From positions 62,001-126,000 of the forward strand of contig NZ_JAHRXJ010000010.1 in NCBI RefSeq assembly GCF_019104765.1: 64,000 nt of DNA, written 5' to 3'. The position numbers and the translations under genes are program-made. The DNA comes from Synechococcus sp. HK05 (GTDB taxonomy: Bacteria; Cyanobacteriota; Cyanobacteriia; PCC-6307; Cyanobiaceae). Below the pieces are notes generated by a model. It did no database searches. It saw only the letters and a program-made list of their open reading frames with translations, and was not told the origin of the DNA. Shown piece after piece: positions 39,544-48,275 of the stretch. Every line of letters begins with the position of its first letter. Within the stretch, counting starts at the first letter, position 1.

Positions 39544-40833
39544 CATCGGCTCATCGGCGATGTCTTTCAAGGCGTGATAGACGGGCTTCTCCACCAGGCA
39601 ACGGCTCACATAGGCCGCCACCACGGCGGACAGCAGCAACCCGGGCAGCAACTGCTGATCACCGGCCATCCGCACGCCAAACAACACCGCCATCACCGGC
39701 AGCTGCGTGGCCCCGGCCAGGCCGGCCACCATGCCGAGGGTGAGTCCCAGCTGGGGGGCTGCAGCCAGATCACCCAGGCTGTGACCTAGCACCGCACCAA
39801 AGGCAAAGGAGGGATCGATCAGGCCACCGGGAATGCCGGTGCCGAGCGCCAGCACCGGGCCCACCACCCGCAGCACCAGGGTGAAGAGATCGCCGAACAC
39901 CCCTGGCAGCAGGGTGGTTGTCGGGCTGGAGCCATTGATCATGGCTGTCATCAACAGCTCGCCATCGCAGCCGGCGGCACCACCACTCACCAACAGAAAC
40001 ACCGTGGTCAGCCCGCCCACCGCGAGCCCCAGCGGCAGGGGCCGTTGGATCGCAAGCTGCCGCCACCGGCGTGTGGTGCGCAGGAGCAGGCGGGCGAACA
40101 GGGCGCCCAAACCGCCGGCCAGCACGCCCAGGGGGATGGCCCACAAGAGCTGATGCAGCTCGCCCGTCGCCACCCCCACCATCCCCAGAGCAAATTCAGG
40201 TTGACCCACCAAGCTGCTGAAGGCTGCCGCCAGGGCACCCACCACCAAAGCCGGCCAGATCAGCGCCGTGGAGAAGGTGCCCATGAACTCCTCGGCCACA
40301 AACACCACACCGAGCAGCGGTGTGTTGAAGCCGCCGGCCAGTCCGGCACCACCGGCCACCGCCAGCAGATCGGCATGACGAATGTCGCCCAGCCAGCGGG
40401 GAAACAACCGCCGAAACCAAAGCGCAGCAGAAGCGCCCACCTGCACCACAGGGCCCTCACGGCCCAGGGGCATCAAACTGATGGTGGCCAAGCCCCATAA
40501 CAACAGCCGTTGCAGGCTGGGCACGATTCCCAACAGCCCAGCTGCCTGCTCGGGATGCTCGATGCTCGTCATCGCCTGGGGGATACCGGAGCCACGGCCC
40601 CGCTGAAACAGAGAGCTCTGCAGCAGCAACAGCAAGGGCACCACCACCAGCGGGGCGCAGGCGAGGGCAAGGCTCAGCGGTTGCCAGGCTTGGCCGCTGA
40701 AGGCCGGCAGCAGGCCCAGCAGCTGATCGCCCCAGCGATCGAGCAGGTTGAACGGCCAGCACACCAGGCCCACCATCAAACCCAGGAGCCCCAGTTGCCC
40801 GAGCCGCTGGAGCAAGTGGCGTATCGAAATCAT
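39538..40833 (-). CDS. ClC-family chloride channel/antiporter
   Basis: A 431-residue membrane protein with the three ClC signatures: GRGSGIPQ (chloride-site loop), GREGPVVQ with the gating Glu, and GTGIPGGLIDPSFAFG. The later Tyr that lines the site in antiporters lies in the VVAAYVSR region. It exchanges chloride or other anions with protons. ATG 40833 overlaps the stop of the ion-channel-like gene by four bases, so the two proteins are co-translated. Confidence 0.92.
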   Translation of the reverse strand: MISIRHLLQRLGQLGLLGLMVGLVCWPFNLLDRWGDQLLGLLPAFSGQAWQPLSLALACAPLVVVPLLLLLQSSLFQRGRGSGIPQAMTSIEHPEQAAGLLGIVPSLQRLLLWGLATISLMPLGREGPVVQVGASAALWFRRLFPRWLGDIRHADLLAVAGGAGLAGGFNTPLLGVVFVAEEFMGTFSTALIWPALVVGALAAAFSSLVGQPEFALGMVGVATGELHQLLWAIPLGVLAGGLGALFARLLLRTTRRWRQLAIQRPLPLGLAVGGLTTVFLLVSGGAAGCDGELLMTAMINGSSPTTTLLPGVFGDLFTLVLRVVGPVLALGTGIPGGLIDPSFAFGAVLGHSLGDLAAAPQLGLTLGMVAGLAGATQLPVMAVLFGVRMAGDQQLLPGLLLSAVVAAYVSRCLVEKPVYHALKDIADEPMS

Positions 40834-41543
40834 GTGAGCCGTTTTTGCACGCGTCCCAGGATCAGCGCAATCAAGATGGCAACGTAGAGCTGACCCGCGA
40901 TGGTGATCACGTTCGACACCACCTGAACGGTCACATTGCTTGGGGTGAGCACGTCGGTGCCGACGGTGGTGAGCAGACCGAAGGAGGCCGCCATCAAGGC
41001 CGGGGCCACCGCCACGCTCACGTCACCACCAGCACCAATCGCGGGCAGGGCAGAGGCCACAAAGGCCGACGGTTGCATCACCCAGGCGGCGGTAAGCAAC
41101 ACGCCACCAGCAATGCCAACCGTGAGGTAGCCGGATGCGGCGCCCAACACCACCGACATGGTGACGAAGGGCTCCCGCATCAACGACTTCACCTTGCGCA
41201 CCACCGCCACCAACAGAAACATCACCCACACCACCACGTGGGGAAGGGTGAGCACCCGCCCGAGATCTGGGATCCAGAGCAGCGAGAGGTGCCAGATGAT
41301 CTCCAGGGCAATCGCGGTGGAACCCAGGGCATACATCACCGGGCGGGTGCCCTTAAGCGAGCTGAAACGGCTCACAAACACCATGAACACCAGCGCCTGA
41401 CCGATCAGCAACAGCGAAAGCAGCGGCCAGTACACCTGGGCCAGCGGCAACATCAGCAACAGCACCAACTCGTAGACGAGCGTGATCCGATAACCGAGAT
41501 GGCGGCGGCGGATGCGCTGCAGCTGCTCGCGGGTGATCTTCAA
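40830..41543 (-). CDS. Two-helix-pore ion channel protein with unusual filter
   Basis: A 237-residue membrane protein with about six hydrophobic segments. The last two flank a pore loop SFGLLTTVGTDVLTP, as in Ion_trans_2 potassium channels where the loop is TTVGYGDITP; the signature Tyr-Gly is replaced by Thr-Asp. The following helix (GQLYVAILIALILG) is typical of cyanobacterial members. Potassium selectivity is therefore doubtful. TTG 41543 is set as start by GAGG a few bases upstream, just past the dehydrogenase stop. It is coupled to the ClC gene downstream. Confidence 0.7.
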   Translation of the reverse strand: MKITREQLQRIRRRHLGYRITLVYELVLLLMLPLAQVYWPLLSLLLIGQALVFMVFVSRFSSLKGTRPVMYALGSTAIALEIIWHLSLLWIPDLGRVLTLPHVVVWVMFLLVAVVRKVKSLMREPFVTMSVVLGAASGYLTVGIAGGVLLTAAWVMQPSAFVASALPAIGAGGDVSVAVAPALMAASFGLLTTVGTDVLTPSNVTVQVVSNVITIAGQLYVAILIALILGRVQKRLT

Positions 41544-41550
41544 CAGAACC

Positions 41551-42357
41551 TCACAGGCCCGGGCTGCTCTGCATGATGCCGCCATCGGCAAAGATGCTGG
41601 TGGCGGTGATGTAGCTGGCCGCGTCGCTGGCCAGGAACGCCACCACCTTGGCGATCTCATCCGGCTGAGCCATGCGGCCCATCGGGATGGCGGCATTGAG
41701 CTTGGCCAGCAGCTCTGGGTTGTTCATCGTGGAGTCGTTGATCGGCGTCGCCACCGCGCCGGGGCCCACGTTCACGATCGACACACCCTTGGAGGCCAAC
41801 TCCACACCAGCGGTGCGGGTGAGCATGCGCACACCGCCTTTGGCAACGCAATAGGGGGTGTTGTTGGGCATCGGCCAGTCTTCGTGCACCGAGGAGATGT
41901 TGATGATGCGCCCGCCGCTGCCCTGGGCGATCATCTGCTTGGCGGCGTACTGCGTGGCGAAGAACACACCGCGCAGGTTCACATTCAGCACCTTGTCGAA
42001 ATCTTCGGGGGTGGTGTCGAGGATCGAGGTGCGGGTTTCGATGCCAGCGTTGTTCACCATCACATCGAGGCGGCCGTAGCGATTCACCGCCTCCTGCACC
42101 AGCCGCTGCAGATCATCCAGTTTCGACACATCGGCTTGCACACCAAAGCAGCTGCCACCCAGTTGACCGATCTCCTGTTCGATCGCCTCGGTGGCTTCCG
42201 GGTGCGAGCGATAGTCGATCACCACGCGGGCGCCAAGGCGAGCCACCACCTCAACGATCGATTTACCAATCCCGCTGTTGCCCCCCGTGACGATGATCAC
42301 CTTGCCTTTGAGCAGGTTGGAGAGGGTCTCGAGGGCGTAGGGATTCGTTGTGGTCAT
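41551..42357 (-). CDS. SDR oxidoreductase, glucose 1-dehydrogenase-like
   Basis: A 268-residue short-chain dehydrogenase. NAD(P) motif VIIVTGGNSGIGKSI, NNAGIE, the catalytic Ser in INISSVHEDWP, Tyr-x3-Lys in TPYCVAKGG and the NVGPGAVATPIN segment are present. The SSVHE motif is typical of glucose 1-dehydrogenases, which oxidise glucose to gluconolactone. The oppositely oriented gluconolactonase-like gene nearby supports a sugar substrate. It heads an operon with the channel and ClC genes. Confidence 0.88.
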   Translation of the reverse strand: MTTTNPYALETLSNLLKGKVIIVTGGNSGIGKSIVEVVARLGARVVIDYRSHPEATEAIEQEIGQLGGSCFGVQADVSKLDDLQRLVQEAVNRYGRLDVMVNNAGIETRTSILDTTPEDFDKVLNVNLRGVFFATQYAAKQMIAQGSGGRIINISSVHEDWPMPNNTPYCVAKGGVRMLTRTAGVELASKGVSIVNVGPGAVATPINDSTMNNPELLAKLNAAIPMGRMAQPDEIAKVVAFLASDAASYITATSIFADGGIMQSSPGL

Positions 42358-42524
42358 GACGATGGCAGCCGCCTGCGGCGCGGAACTGGGTGGACGCTAG
42401 GGGGAATGAGCCATCCTGCCTGCGATCTGCAACACCCGATGAATGATCAGGCGCTCACATGACAAAGCAGTGACATTCCCGGCAGGTTCCCTACGGTGAA
42501 GTGATCAGTCTGAGCGACGTATCG

Positions 42525-42929
42525 ATGTCCGCCGGTGTGATCCGCAGAGCTATTCACAGCGACCGCTTTCCCAAGCCTGTGGCCTCCTACAGCCAGGGCT
42601 TCCAGATGGGCAAGATGCTGTTCATCACCGGGCAGCTGCCGGTGGATCCCACCACCAATCTCAAGGTGGGCGATGGCGACATCACCCTGGAATCGCGGCA
42701 GGTGATGCGGAATATGCAGGCGGTGCTCGAGGAAGCCGGGTTCGGATTCGAGCACCTGGTGAGCGCCACGGTGTACCTCACCGACATCAACAAGCTCGAC
42801 ACCTTCGACGCCGTGTGGCAGGAGTATTTCCCCGACCCCATGGCCTACCCCTCTCGCGCCGTGGTGGAGGTATCGGCTCTGGTGCTGGGCATCCAGCTCG
42901 AAATCTCCGCCATCGCCATCAAAGACTGA
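42525..42929 (+). CDS. RidA/YjgF-family enamine/imine deaminase
   Basis: A 134-residue trimeric-fold protein that hydrolyses reactive 2-aminoacrylate-type enamines. Landmarks are AIHSDRFPKPVASYSQG, LFITGQLPVDP, VYLTDIN and YPSRAVVEVSAL with the substrate-binding Arg. ATG 42525 is favoured; GTG 42501 is an upstream alternative. It begins a plus-strand operon with the cupin and gluconolactonase-like genes, divergent from the dehydrogenase gene across 167 non-coding bases. Confidence 0.9.
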   Translation: MSAGVIRRAIHSDRFPKPVASYSQGFQMGKMLFITGQLPVDPTTNLKVGDGDITLESRQVMRNMQAVLEEAGFGFEHLVSATVYLTDINKLDTFDAVWQEYFPDPMAYPSRAVVEVSALVLGIQLEISAIAIKD

Positions 42930-42940
42930 GCCCACCAGCC

Positions 42941-43402
42941 ATGAGCGATCCCTTCAGCCTGGCTCCCCAACCGGAGACCTATTGGCATCTCTGGACCGGC
43001 ACCGATGGCATCAGCCGCCAACAGCAGTGCACGATCAACCAGTTCCAGCTCGGGCAGCTGGGACCCGGAGATTCCCCTCAGTTCTCAAGGCCCCTGTTTG
43101 ATCAGGGCAATGCCTTCGTCACCTACCTGCCGGTGGGGTGGACGGCCGACTGGCACGAAAACCATGTGCCCAAGTGGATCTATGTGCTGCGGGGCGCCTG
43201 GTCAGTGCAGAGCATGGATGGGCAGATCGCGATCATGCGCGCCGGCGAGTACTCCTTCGGCGGTGATCAGGGCTGCATCGCCACCCCGGAAGGGCACAAG
43301 GGGCATCTCTCCGCCCAGGTGGGCGATGAGCCCTGCGTGCAGCTGATCATCCAGCGCAACGACGCTGCCTGGCGGCAAGCCCCGCCGGGCTTCTTCCAAT
43401 GA
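42941..43402 (+). CDS. Cupin-domain protein
   Basis: A 153-residue single cupin: GWTADWHENHVPKWIYVLRGAW gives the first His-x-x-x-His-type metal motif, followed by MRAGEYSFGGDQGCIATPEGHKGHLS for the second. It probably binds a metal and may act as an isomerase or sugar-binding protein. It starts 11 bases after ridA and overlaps the gluconolactonase-like gene by four bases. Confidence 0.75.
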   Translation: MSDPFSLAPQPETYWHLWTGTDGISRQQQCTINQFQLGQLGPGDSPQFSRPLFDQGNAFVTYLPVGWTADWHENHVPKWIYVLRGAWSVQSMDGQIAIMRAGEYSFGGDQGCIATPEGHKGHLSAQVGDEPCVQLIIQRNDAAWRQAPPGFFQ

Positions 43403-44319
43403 ACCATCCCTCCAGCTGCACCGAGAGCTACGACCCGCGCTTCGAAGCCTTGGTGTTGTTCAACGCTGAGCTCGAACAGCTGGCCGAGGGCTTCCGCTGG
43501 CTTGAGGGACCCGTGTGGTTTGGCGATCAGCGCTGTCTGTTCTTCAGCGACATCCCGGGTAATCGCACCCTGCGCTGGAGCGAACAGCACGGCGTCAGCA
43601 CCTTTCTGGAGCCTTCGGAATTCGCCAACGGCCAAACGCGCGATCGCCAAGGCCGACTGATCCAATGCCATCACCGCAGCCGTTGCCTCACGCGCCTGGA
43701 GCACAACGGCAGCATCACCACGCTGGTGTCGCAGGCCCATGGCCGTCGCCTCAACGCTCCCAACGATGTGGTGGTGAAGAGCGATGGCTCGATCTGGTTC
43801 AGCGATCCGCTCTATGGCCTGCTGAACGACTACGAGGGCGGCCGCCAGCACTCAGAACAGCCCCCGGCCCTCTACCGCCTGGATCCCAGCAGCGGCGAGA
43901 TCCAGGCCGTCGCCACCGATTTCGACGGACCCAACGGCCTGGCCTTCTCCCCGGATGAACAGCTGTTGTATGTGGCCGAATCCGGTGCCCCCGGCGTGCC
44001 TGAGCCCCGGCAGTACATCCGCCGCTTCCAGGTGAACGGCGATGGCCGCAGCCTCAGCGGCGGTGAGATCTTCCACAAGATCAACCCGGGCTGGGCCGAT
44101 GGCTTCCGCGTGGATGAGCACGGCAACCTCTGGTGCGGGGCTGCCGATGGCGTGCACGTGATCGCACCCGATGGCGCCTTGATCGGCAAGGTGCTCGTGC
44201 CGAAGCGCGTGTCGAACGTTTGCTTCGGCGATCGCTACGGCAGCCGCCTGTTCATGTGCGCCTCCACCGCGATCTACAGCCTGTTCACCGCCACCCGCGG
44301 CGCCACCTGGCCGCAGTGA
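43399..44319 (+). CDS. SMP-30/gluconolactonase-like hydrolase
   Basis: A 306-residue six-bladed propeller. Landmarks are WLEGPVWFGDQRCLFFSDI with the metal-binding Glu, RLNAPNDVVVKSDGSIWFSDPLYG, FDGPNGLAFSPDEQLLYVAES and GWADGFRVDEHGNLWCG with Asn and Asp metal ligands. It opens sugar lactones such as gluconolactone. Together with the SDR dehydrogenase it could complete glucose oxidation to gluconate. The four-base overlap with the cupin gene indicates coupling. Confidence 0.9.
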   Translation: MNHPSSCTESYDPRFEALVLFNAELEQLAEGFRWLEGPVWFGDQRCLFFSDIPGNRTLRWSEQHGVSTFLEPSEFANGQTRDRQGRLIQCHHRSRCLTRLEHNGSITTLVSQAHGRRLNAPNDVVVKSDGSIWFSDPLYGLLNDYEGGRQHSEQPPALYRLDPSSGEIQAVATDFDGPNGLAFSPDEQLLYVAESGAPGVPEPRQYIRRFQVNGDGRSLSGGEIFHKINPGWADGFRVDEHGNLWCGAADGVHVIAPDGALIGKVLVPKRVSNVCFGDRYGSRLFMCASTAIYSLFTATRGATWPQ

Positions 44320-44345
44320 AGGTCCAACCCAATCCAACCCAACCC

Positions 44346-44603
44346 ATGGCCAACCCACAGCTCGAAACGTTCCTCAAGCAGGTGAAAGGCGATCCAGCCC
44401 TGCTGGAGCGTTTCAGCGCCTGCCCCAACCTCAATGCCATTGCAGCCCTGGGCGCTGAGCAGGGCTTCAGCTTCAGCGGCGTGGATCTGGTGAAGCACCA
44501 GGCCGAAGCCACGCTGCGGCTCAGCGAAAGCGATCTCGAAGCAGCCGCCGCCGGGGTGGAGCTGGAGGGGCACCTCTGGCTGATGAAGATCGTGTGGGGC
44601 TGA
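44346..44603 (+). CDS. Nif11-like peptide
   Basis: An 85-residue protein of Nif11 type (LETFLKQVKGDPALLERFSACPNLNAIAALGAEQGFSFSGVDL). As with the copy at 106-321, no double-Gly core or modification enzyme follows. It starts 26 bases after the gluconolactonase-like gene, past a small CCAACCCAA direct repeat, and seven bases before the GlcG-like gene, so it belongs to the sugar-oxidation operon. Role unknown. Confidence 0.75.
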   Translation: MANPQLETFLKQVKGDPALLERFSACPNLNAIAALGAEQGFSFSGVDLVKHQAEATLRLSESDLEAAAAGVELEGHLWLMKIVWG

Positions 44604-44610
44604 GCCAACG

Positions 44611-45039
44611 ATGCGCACCGTTGCCACGCTCGAACTCGCCGACTGCCGCCATATCGCCGCCGCCGCGGAGGCGATGGCCGCGCAACACCTGGCCACAGTG
44701 AGCCTGGCCATCTGTGATGCCGGGGGCCATCCCCTGCTGGTGGTGCGGCTCGATGGGGCAAGCCCCTCCAGCACCGCCGTGGCCATGGCCAAAGCGCGGA
44801 TGGCCGCGCTAAACGGCAAAGCCACCGCCGATCAGGAGGCCGCCATCAACGGCGAGCGGCCGGCCCTGCTGCAACTGGCCGCAGTGTTCAAAGAGTCGGC
44901 AGTAGCGATGGGCGGCGGCCTGCCGCTGTTGCACAACGGCACCTGCATCGGAGCCGTGGGTGTGTCGGGGATGACACCCGATCTCGATGGCGCCATTGCC
45001 GCCGCTGCAGCGACCGCCCTGCAAACCCTTGGCTGCTGA
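44611..45039 (+). CDS. GlcG/HbpS-family heme-binding protein
   Basis: A 142-residue protein with the GlcG/HbpS fold pattern: SLAICDAGGHPLLVVRLDGASPSS near the start, the Lys/Ala-rich middle helix and GGGLPLLHNGTCIGAVGVSG at the end. Members bind heme or cobalamin, or accompany sugar-acid and diol oxidation. It starts seven bases after the Nif11 gene. Confidence 0.85.
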   Translation: MRTVATLELADCRHIAAAAEAMAAQHLATVSLAICDAGGHPLLVVRLDGASPSSTAVAMAKARMAALNGKATADQEAAINGERPALLQLAAVFKESAVAMGGGLPLLHNGTCIGAVGVSGMTPDLDGAIAAAAATALQTLGC

Positions 45040-45058
45040 GCACCTCGCCGAGCGATCC

Positions 45059-46036
45059 ATGCGCACGCCCCACATCCGCAGCCTTGGCTTCACCTGCCGC
45101 AATGCCGAGGCCCTGGCCAGCTTCTACACAAGCCATCTGGGTTGCCTCCGCCAGGAGTGCCTGGAGCTCGAGGCCGGCGACTACGCCGAACTGATCGGAC
45201 TCCCGGGCAGCCGCCTCAAACTGCTGCGGTTGCGGCTCGGCGACGAGCAGCTGGAACTCTTGGAAGTGCTGGAGCTGGGGCCGAACCTGCGAGCCGGCCG
45301 CTCCATTCCCGCCGAGTCCCGCAGCAACGACCTCTGGTTCCAGCACATCTGCATCGTGGTGGCCGACATAGCCGCCGCCGCCGGGCCGGTGCAGAAGCTC
45401 ATCCAGCAAGGCCAGCTGCAGCGAATCTCCAGCTCCCCGCAAACCCTACCCAGCTGGAACCAGGCGGCCGCCGGGATCCAGGCGTTCAAATTTCACGATC
45501 CTGAAGGCCATTGCCTGGAGCTGCTGCAGTTTCCGCAAGACAAGGGCGAACCGCGCTGGCACCGAACCGCGGCGGGATCACCGTTTCTCGGCATCGACCA
45601 CAGCGCCATTGCCAATGCCGACACGCCACGCAGCTGCAGGTTCTACGACGAGCTGCTGGGATTGCGGCTCGGCGGCGATGGCGTGAACAGCGGCATCGAA
45701 CAAGACCATCTCGATGGCCTGAGCGAAACCGAAGTGCGGATCACAGGGCACCGCTGCCCAGAAGGCCCCGGCATCGAATGCCTCAACTACCTGCAACCGG
45801 CGGGCGGGCGGCCCCTGCCGGCCGACCAGAACAGCGCCGACCGAGCCCATTGGCAGATCCGCCTTCAAGTGAGGGATCTCGAGGCCATCGCCTCTCAGTT
45901 GGAGAGCTATGGCGGCAGCTGGGTGAGCCCCGGCATCGTGGATCTCTCCGCTGAGCAGGCCACGGCCCTCGGCTTCAACCGAGCCCTGCAGATCCGCGAC
46001 CCCGATGGCCATCAACTGCAAATCGTGAGCAGCTGA
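45059..46036 (+). CDS. Two-domain VOC (glyoxalase/dioxygenase-like) protein
   Basis: A 325-residue protein with two vicinal-oxygen-chelate domains. The first runs from SLGFTCRNAEALASFYTSHLG to HDPEGHCLELLQF, the second from GIDHSAIANADTPRSCRFYDELLG to IRDPDGHQLQIV. Metal-type His and Glu recur at the expected strands (QHICIV, CLELLQF; IDHSAI). This layout is used by glyoxalases, extradiol dioxygenases and epimerases. ATG 45059 is chosen at the first beta strand. The substrate is unknown. Confidence 0.8.
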   Translation: MRTPHIRSLGFTCRNAEALASFYTSHLGCLRQECLELEAGDYAELIGLPGSRLKLLRLRLGDEQLELLEVLELGPNLRAGRSIPAESRSNDLWFQHICIVVADIAAAAGPVQKLIQQGQLQRISSSPQTLPSWNQAAAGIQAFKFHDPEGHCLELLQFPQDKGEPRWHRTAAGSPFLGIDHSAIANADTPRSCRFYDELLGLRLGGDGVNSGIEQDHLDGLSETEVRITGHRCPEGPGIECLNYLQPAGGRPLPADQNSADRAHWQIRLQVRDLEAIASQLESYGGSWVSPGIVDLSAEQATALGFNRALQIRDPDGHQLQIVSS

Positions 46037-46096
46037 TCACAGCATTGCTGCGCTTCTGCACCACCCCTCTACCTTTCAGCCAACCCTCTCAAACCC

Positions 46097-46597
46097 ATGG
46101 ACATCACCGTTGTGGAGTTGCTGGTGCCGGCGGCACCGTCCCCCTTCGCCCAGGCGGCATTGCTACTGCTGCGGGTGTTCATGGGCATCTGCTTCATCCG
46201 ACACGGGTGGCCGAAGCTGCGCAACCTGCAGACCTGGGCTCAGATGCTGAAAACCCCCGCCTGGCTGTGCTTCCTCTCGGCCGGATCGATGTGGGCGGGC
46301 GGCATCGCCCTCATCGTGGGCTTCCTCACCCCACTGGCCTCCTTCGCCATCCTGGTGTCGATGGCCTACGCGATGGTGCTGGAAATCAAGGGTGGTTTCC
46401 CCTTTATCGCCGCCGACCCCTATCTGATCCCTGAAGGCGACTACGCCGGCCCGATGGGCGTGGGTGAGCCGCCCAGCTGGGAGAAAGCCGCCATGTATGT
46501 GGTGATGTGCCTGGTGCTGATCTGCTGCGGCGGCGGCATGCTCTCGCTCGACACCCTGTTGCTCGAGGATCTCCTGCGAATCTGGCTCGGGGTCTGA
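46097..46597 (+). CDS. DoxX-family membrane protein
   Basis: A 166-residue protein with four hydrophobic helices and the DoxX start LLLLRVFMGICFIRHGWPKL. DoxX is a subunit of thiosulfate:quinone oxidoreductase in archaea; bacterial relatives pair with redox enzymes of unclear function. It ends the plus-strand operon and faces the GMC gene across a stable hairpin. Confidence 0.85.
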   Translation: MDITVVELLVPAAPSPFAQAALLLLRVFMGICFIRHGWPKLRNLQTWAQMLKTPAWLCFLSAGSMWAGGIALIVGFLTPLASFAILVSMAYAMVLEIKGGFPFIAADPYLIPEGDYAGPMGVGEPPSWEKAAMYVVMCLVLICCGGGMLSLDTLLLEDLLRIWLGV

Positions 46598-46610
46598 CAG
46601 CTTCGCGGCC

Positions 46611-46630
46611 GGGCCCGCGTCAGCGGGCCC
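46611..46630. terminator. Hairpin between DoxX and GMC genes
   Basis: GGGCCCGC (46611-46618), loop GTCA, GCGGGCCC (46623-46630): a perfect 8-base stem. The GMC stop (46620-46622) lies in the loop region. No T run on either side. Confidence 0.55.
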
Positions 46631-48218
46631 CCATGCGCTCCTTGAGGTGATGGCCCACGCGGATCGCATTGGCGATCGCGGTGAGCGAGGGATTCACCGC
46701 ACCGATGCTGGGGAAGAAGCTCGTATCCACCACGTAGAGGTTGTCGAGCTCGTGGGCCTTGCAGTTCACATCGAGCACAGAGGTCGCGGGATCGGTGCCG
46801 AAACGGCAGGTGCCGGCCTGGTGCCCCACAGCGGCAATGCCCATCGGATTTTTGATGTAGATCTGGCGCTCGATCAGGTGCTTCTTCAGATAGAGCTTGT
46901 CGAGCATCCCCTGCAGGCGGCCCCAGAGCCGATCCGCTGAGGTTTGGTTATTCACCGTGTAGTTGAGGTGAATGTGGCCCGCCGAATCAATCGTCACGCG
47001 ATTGTTGGGGTCGGGGAGATCCTCCGTGGTGATCCAGAAATCAAGGGCATGGGCCGCAATTTCATCCATGCTCCAGTTGGGCATCAGGAAGGTTTCCAGC
47101 GGCGCGTAGCCCTTCATGATCGCCCCGCGGGTCTTACCCGTCATCTGGATGTTGCCCATGGGGTAGTCGTAATCGGTATCGCCGAAATACCAGTCGTTGA
47201 TCGAAATCGTTTTCTGGAAGATGGTGGGATTAGGCTCATGGGAGAGAGCCACCGCCGCCTTGCTGTTGTGGAACATGTAGTTGCGGCCCACCTGATCAGA
47301 GCCATTGGCCAGGCCACGGGGGTGCTTGTCGTTGGCCGACATCAACAGCAGACGGGCCGTATTGGCCGCGCCGCAGCTCACCACCACCAGATCCGCTGAA
47401 TAGCGCAGCTCCTCGCCATCGCGCACCAGCTCAACACCCGTCACCGTGGTGCCGGCTGCATCAGTCACCAACCGCTTCACCTCAGCGCGAGTGAGCAACG
47501 ACACGTTGGCACTGGCAGCCAGGGCAGGGCGGACGCCGCACACTTCGGCATCCCCTTTGGCATGCACCAGACAGGGGAAACCATCACAGTTGTTGCAGCG
47601 CCGGCAACGGCTATAAGGCATGTTGCTCTCATCGAGCATCACGCCGCTGGGGGCATGAAACGGATGCAGACCGGCACTGCGTAGATCATCCGCCAACTTC
47701 TGAATCCGCGGCTCGTGTGAGATCGGCGGATGGGGGTAGGGCACAGAACTGGGGGGATCCGTGGGATCTTCACCGCGCAGGCCATGCACGTGATACGTGG
47801 CCTCAGCCTGCTGATACCAGGGCTCGAAATCGCTGTAACGCAGGGGCCAGGCTGGTGAGATGCCGTCGTGATGCTCCAGCTCCTCAAAGTCGCGCTGGCG
47901 GAGGCGGAAATGATGGGCGCCATACATCTTGGTGGCACCGCCCACGAAGTAATGCGTTCCCGGCTGGAACGGGTTGCCCTTGCCGTCGTACCAGATGTCT
48001 TTGCTGAGATAGCGGCCCTTCTGGAACACCTCATCGGCATCCCAGTTCTGCGGCTCCTGCGGCAGCCAGTCGCCACGCTCGAGAATCAGGATCCGCAGCC
48101 CAGTGGGAGCCAACACCCGCGCCAACGTGCCACCGCCGGCACCACTGCCGACGATGATCAGATCAAAGTGGCTCGTCTCCGGCTTCTGCAGCTGTCCGAG
48201 CGACTGGAGTAAATCCAC
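46620..48218 (-). CDS. GMC-family FAD oxidoreductase (first)
   Basis: A 532-residue GMC flavoprotein. FAD motif LIIVGSGAGGGTLARVLA, the VGGATKMYGAHHFR substrate loop, a cysteine-rich segment SRCRRCNNCDGFPC at about 203-216, and the C-terminal AGTCRFGTDP and DTSFFPSIGAVNPSLTAIANA blocks with catalytic His/Asn. Relatives oxidise alcohols, sugars or sterols. There is no signal peptide. The Cys cluster could hold an Fe-S centre. It lies 57 bases after the GH63-like gene and is probably the last member of the oxidase operon. Confidence 0.9.
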   Translation of the reverse strand: MDLLQSLGQLQKPETSHFDLIIVGSGAGGGTLARVLAPTGLRILILERGDWLPQEPQNWDADEVFQKGRYLSKDIWYDGKGNPFQPGTHYFVGGATKMYGAHHFRLRQRDFEELEHHDGISPAWPLRYSDFEPWYQQAEATYHVHGLRGEDPTDPPSSVPYPHPPISHEPRIQKLADDLRSAGLHPFHAPSGVMLDESNMPYSRCRRCNNCDGFPCLVHAKGDAEVCGVRPALAASANVSLLTRAEVKRLVTDAAGTTVTGVELVRDGEELRYSADLVVVSCGAANTARLLLMSANDKHPRGLANGSDQVGRNYMFHNSKAAVALSHEPNPTIFQKTISINDWYFGDTDYDYPMGNIQMTGKTRGAIMKGYAPLETFLMPNWSMDEIAAHALDFWITTEDLPDPNNRVTIDSAGHIHLNYTVNNQTSADRLWGRLQGMLDKLYLKKHLIERQIYIKNPMGIAAVGHQAGTCRFGTDPATSVLDVNCKAHELDNLYVVDTSFFPSIGAVNPSLTAIANAIRVGHHLKERMGAR

Positions 48219-48275
48219 GGAACCATGATCACTACCCGCAAATTAGAAGCGGGATCTGACTCTGTCTCCGCATTG

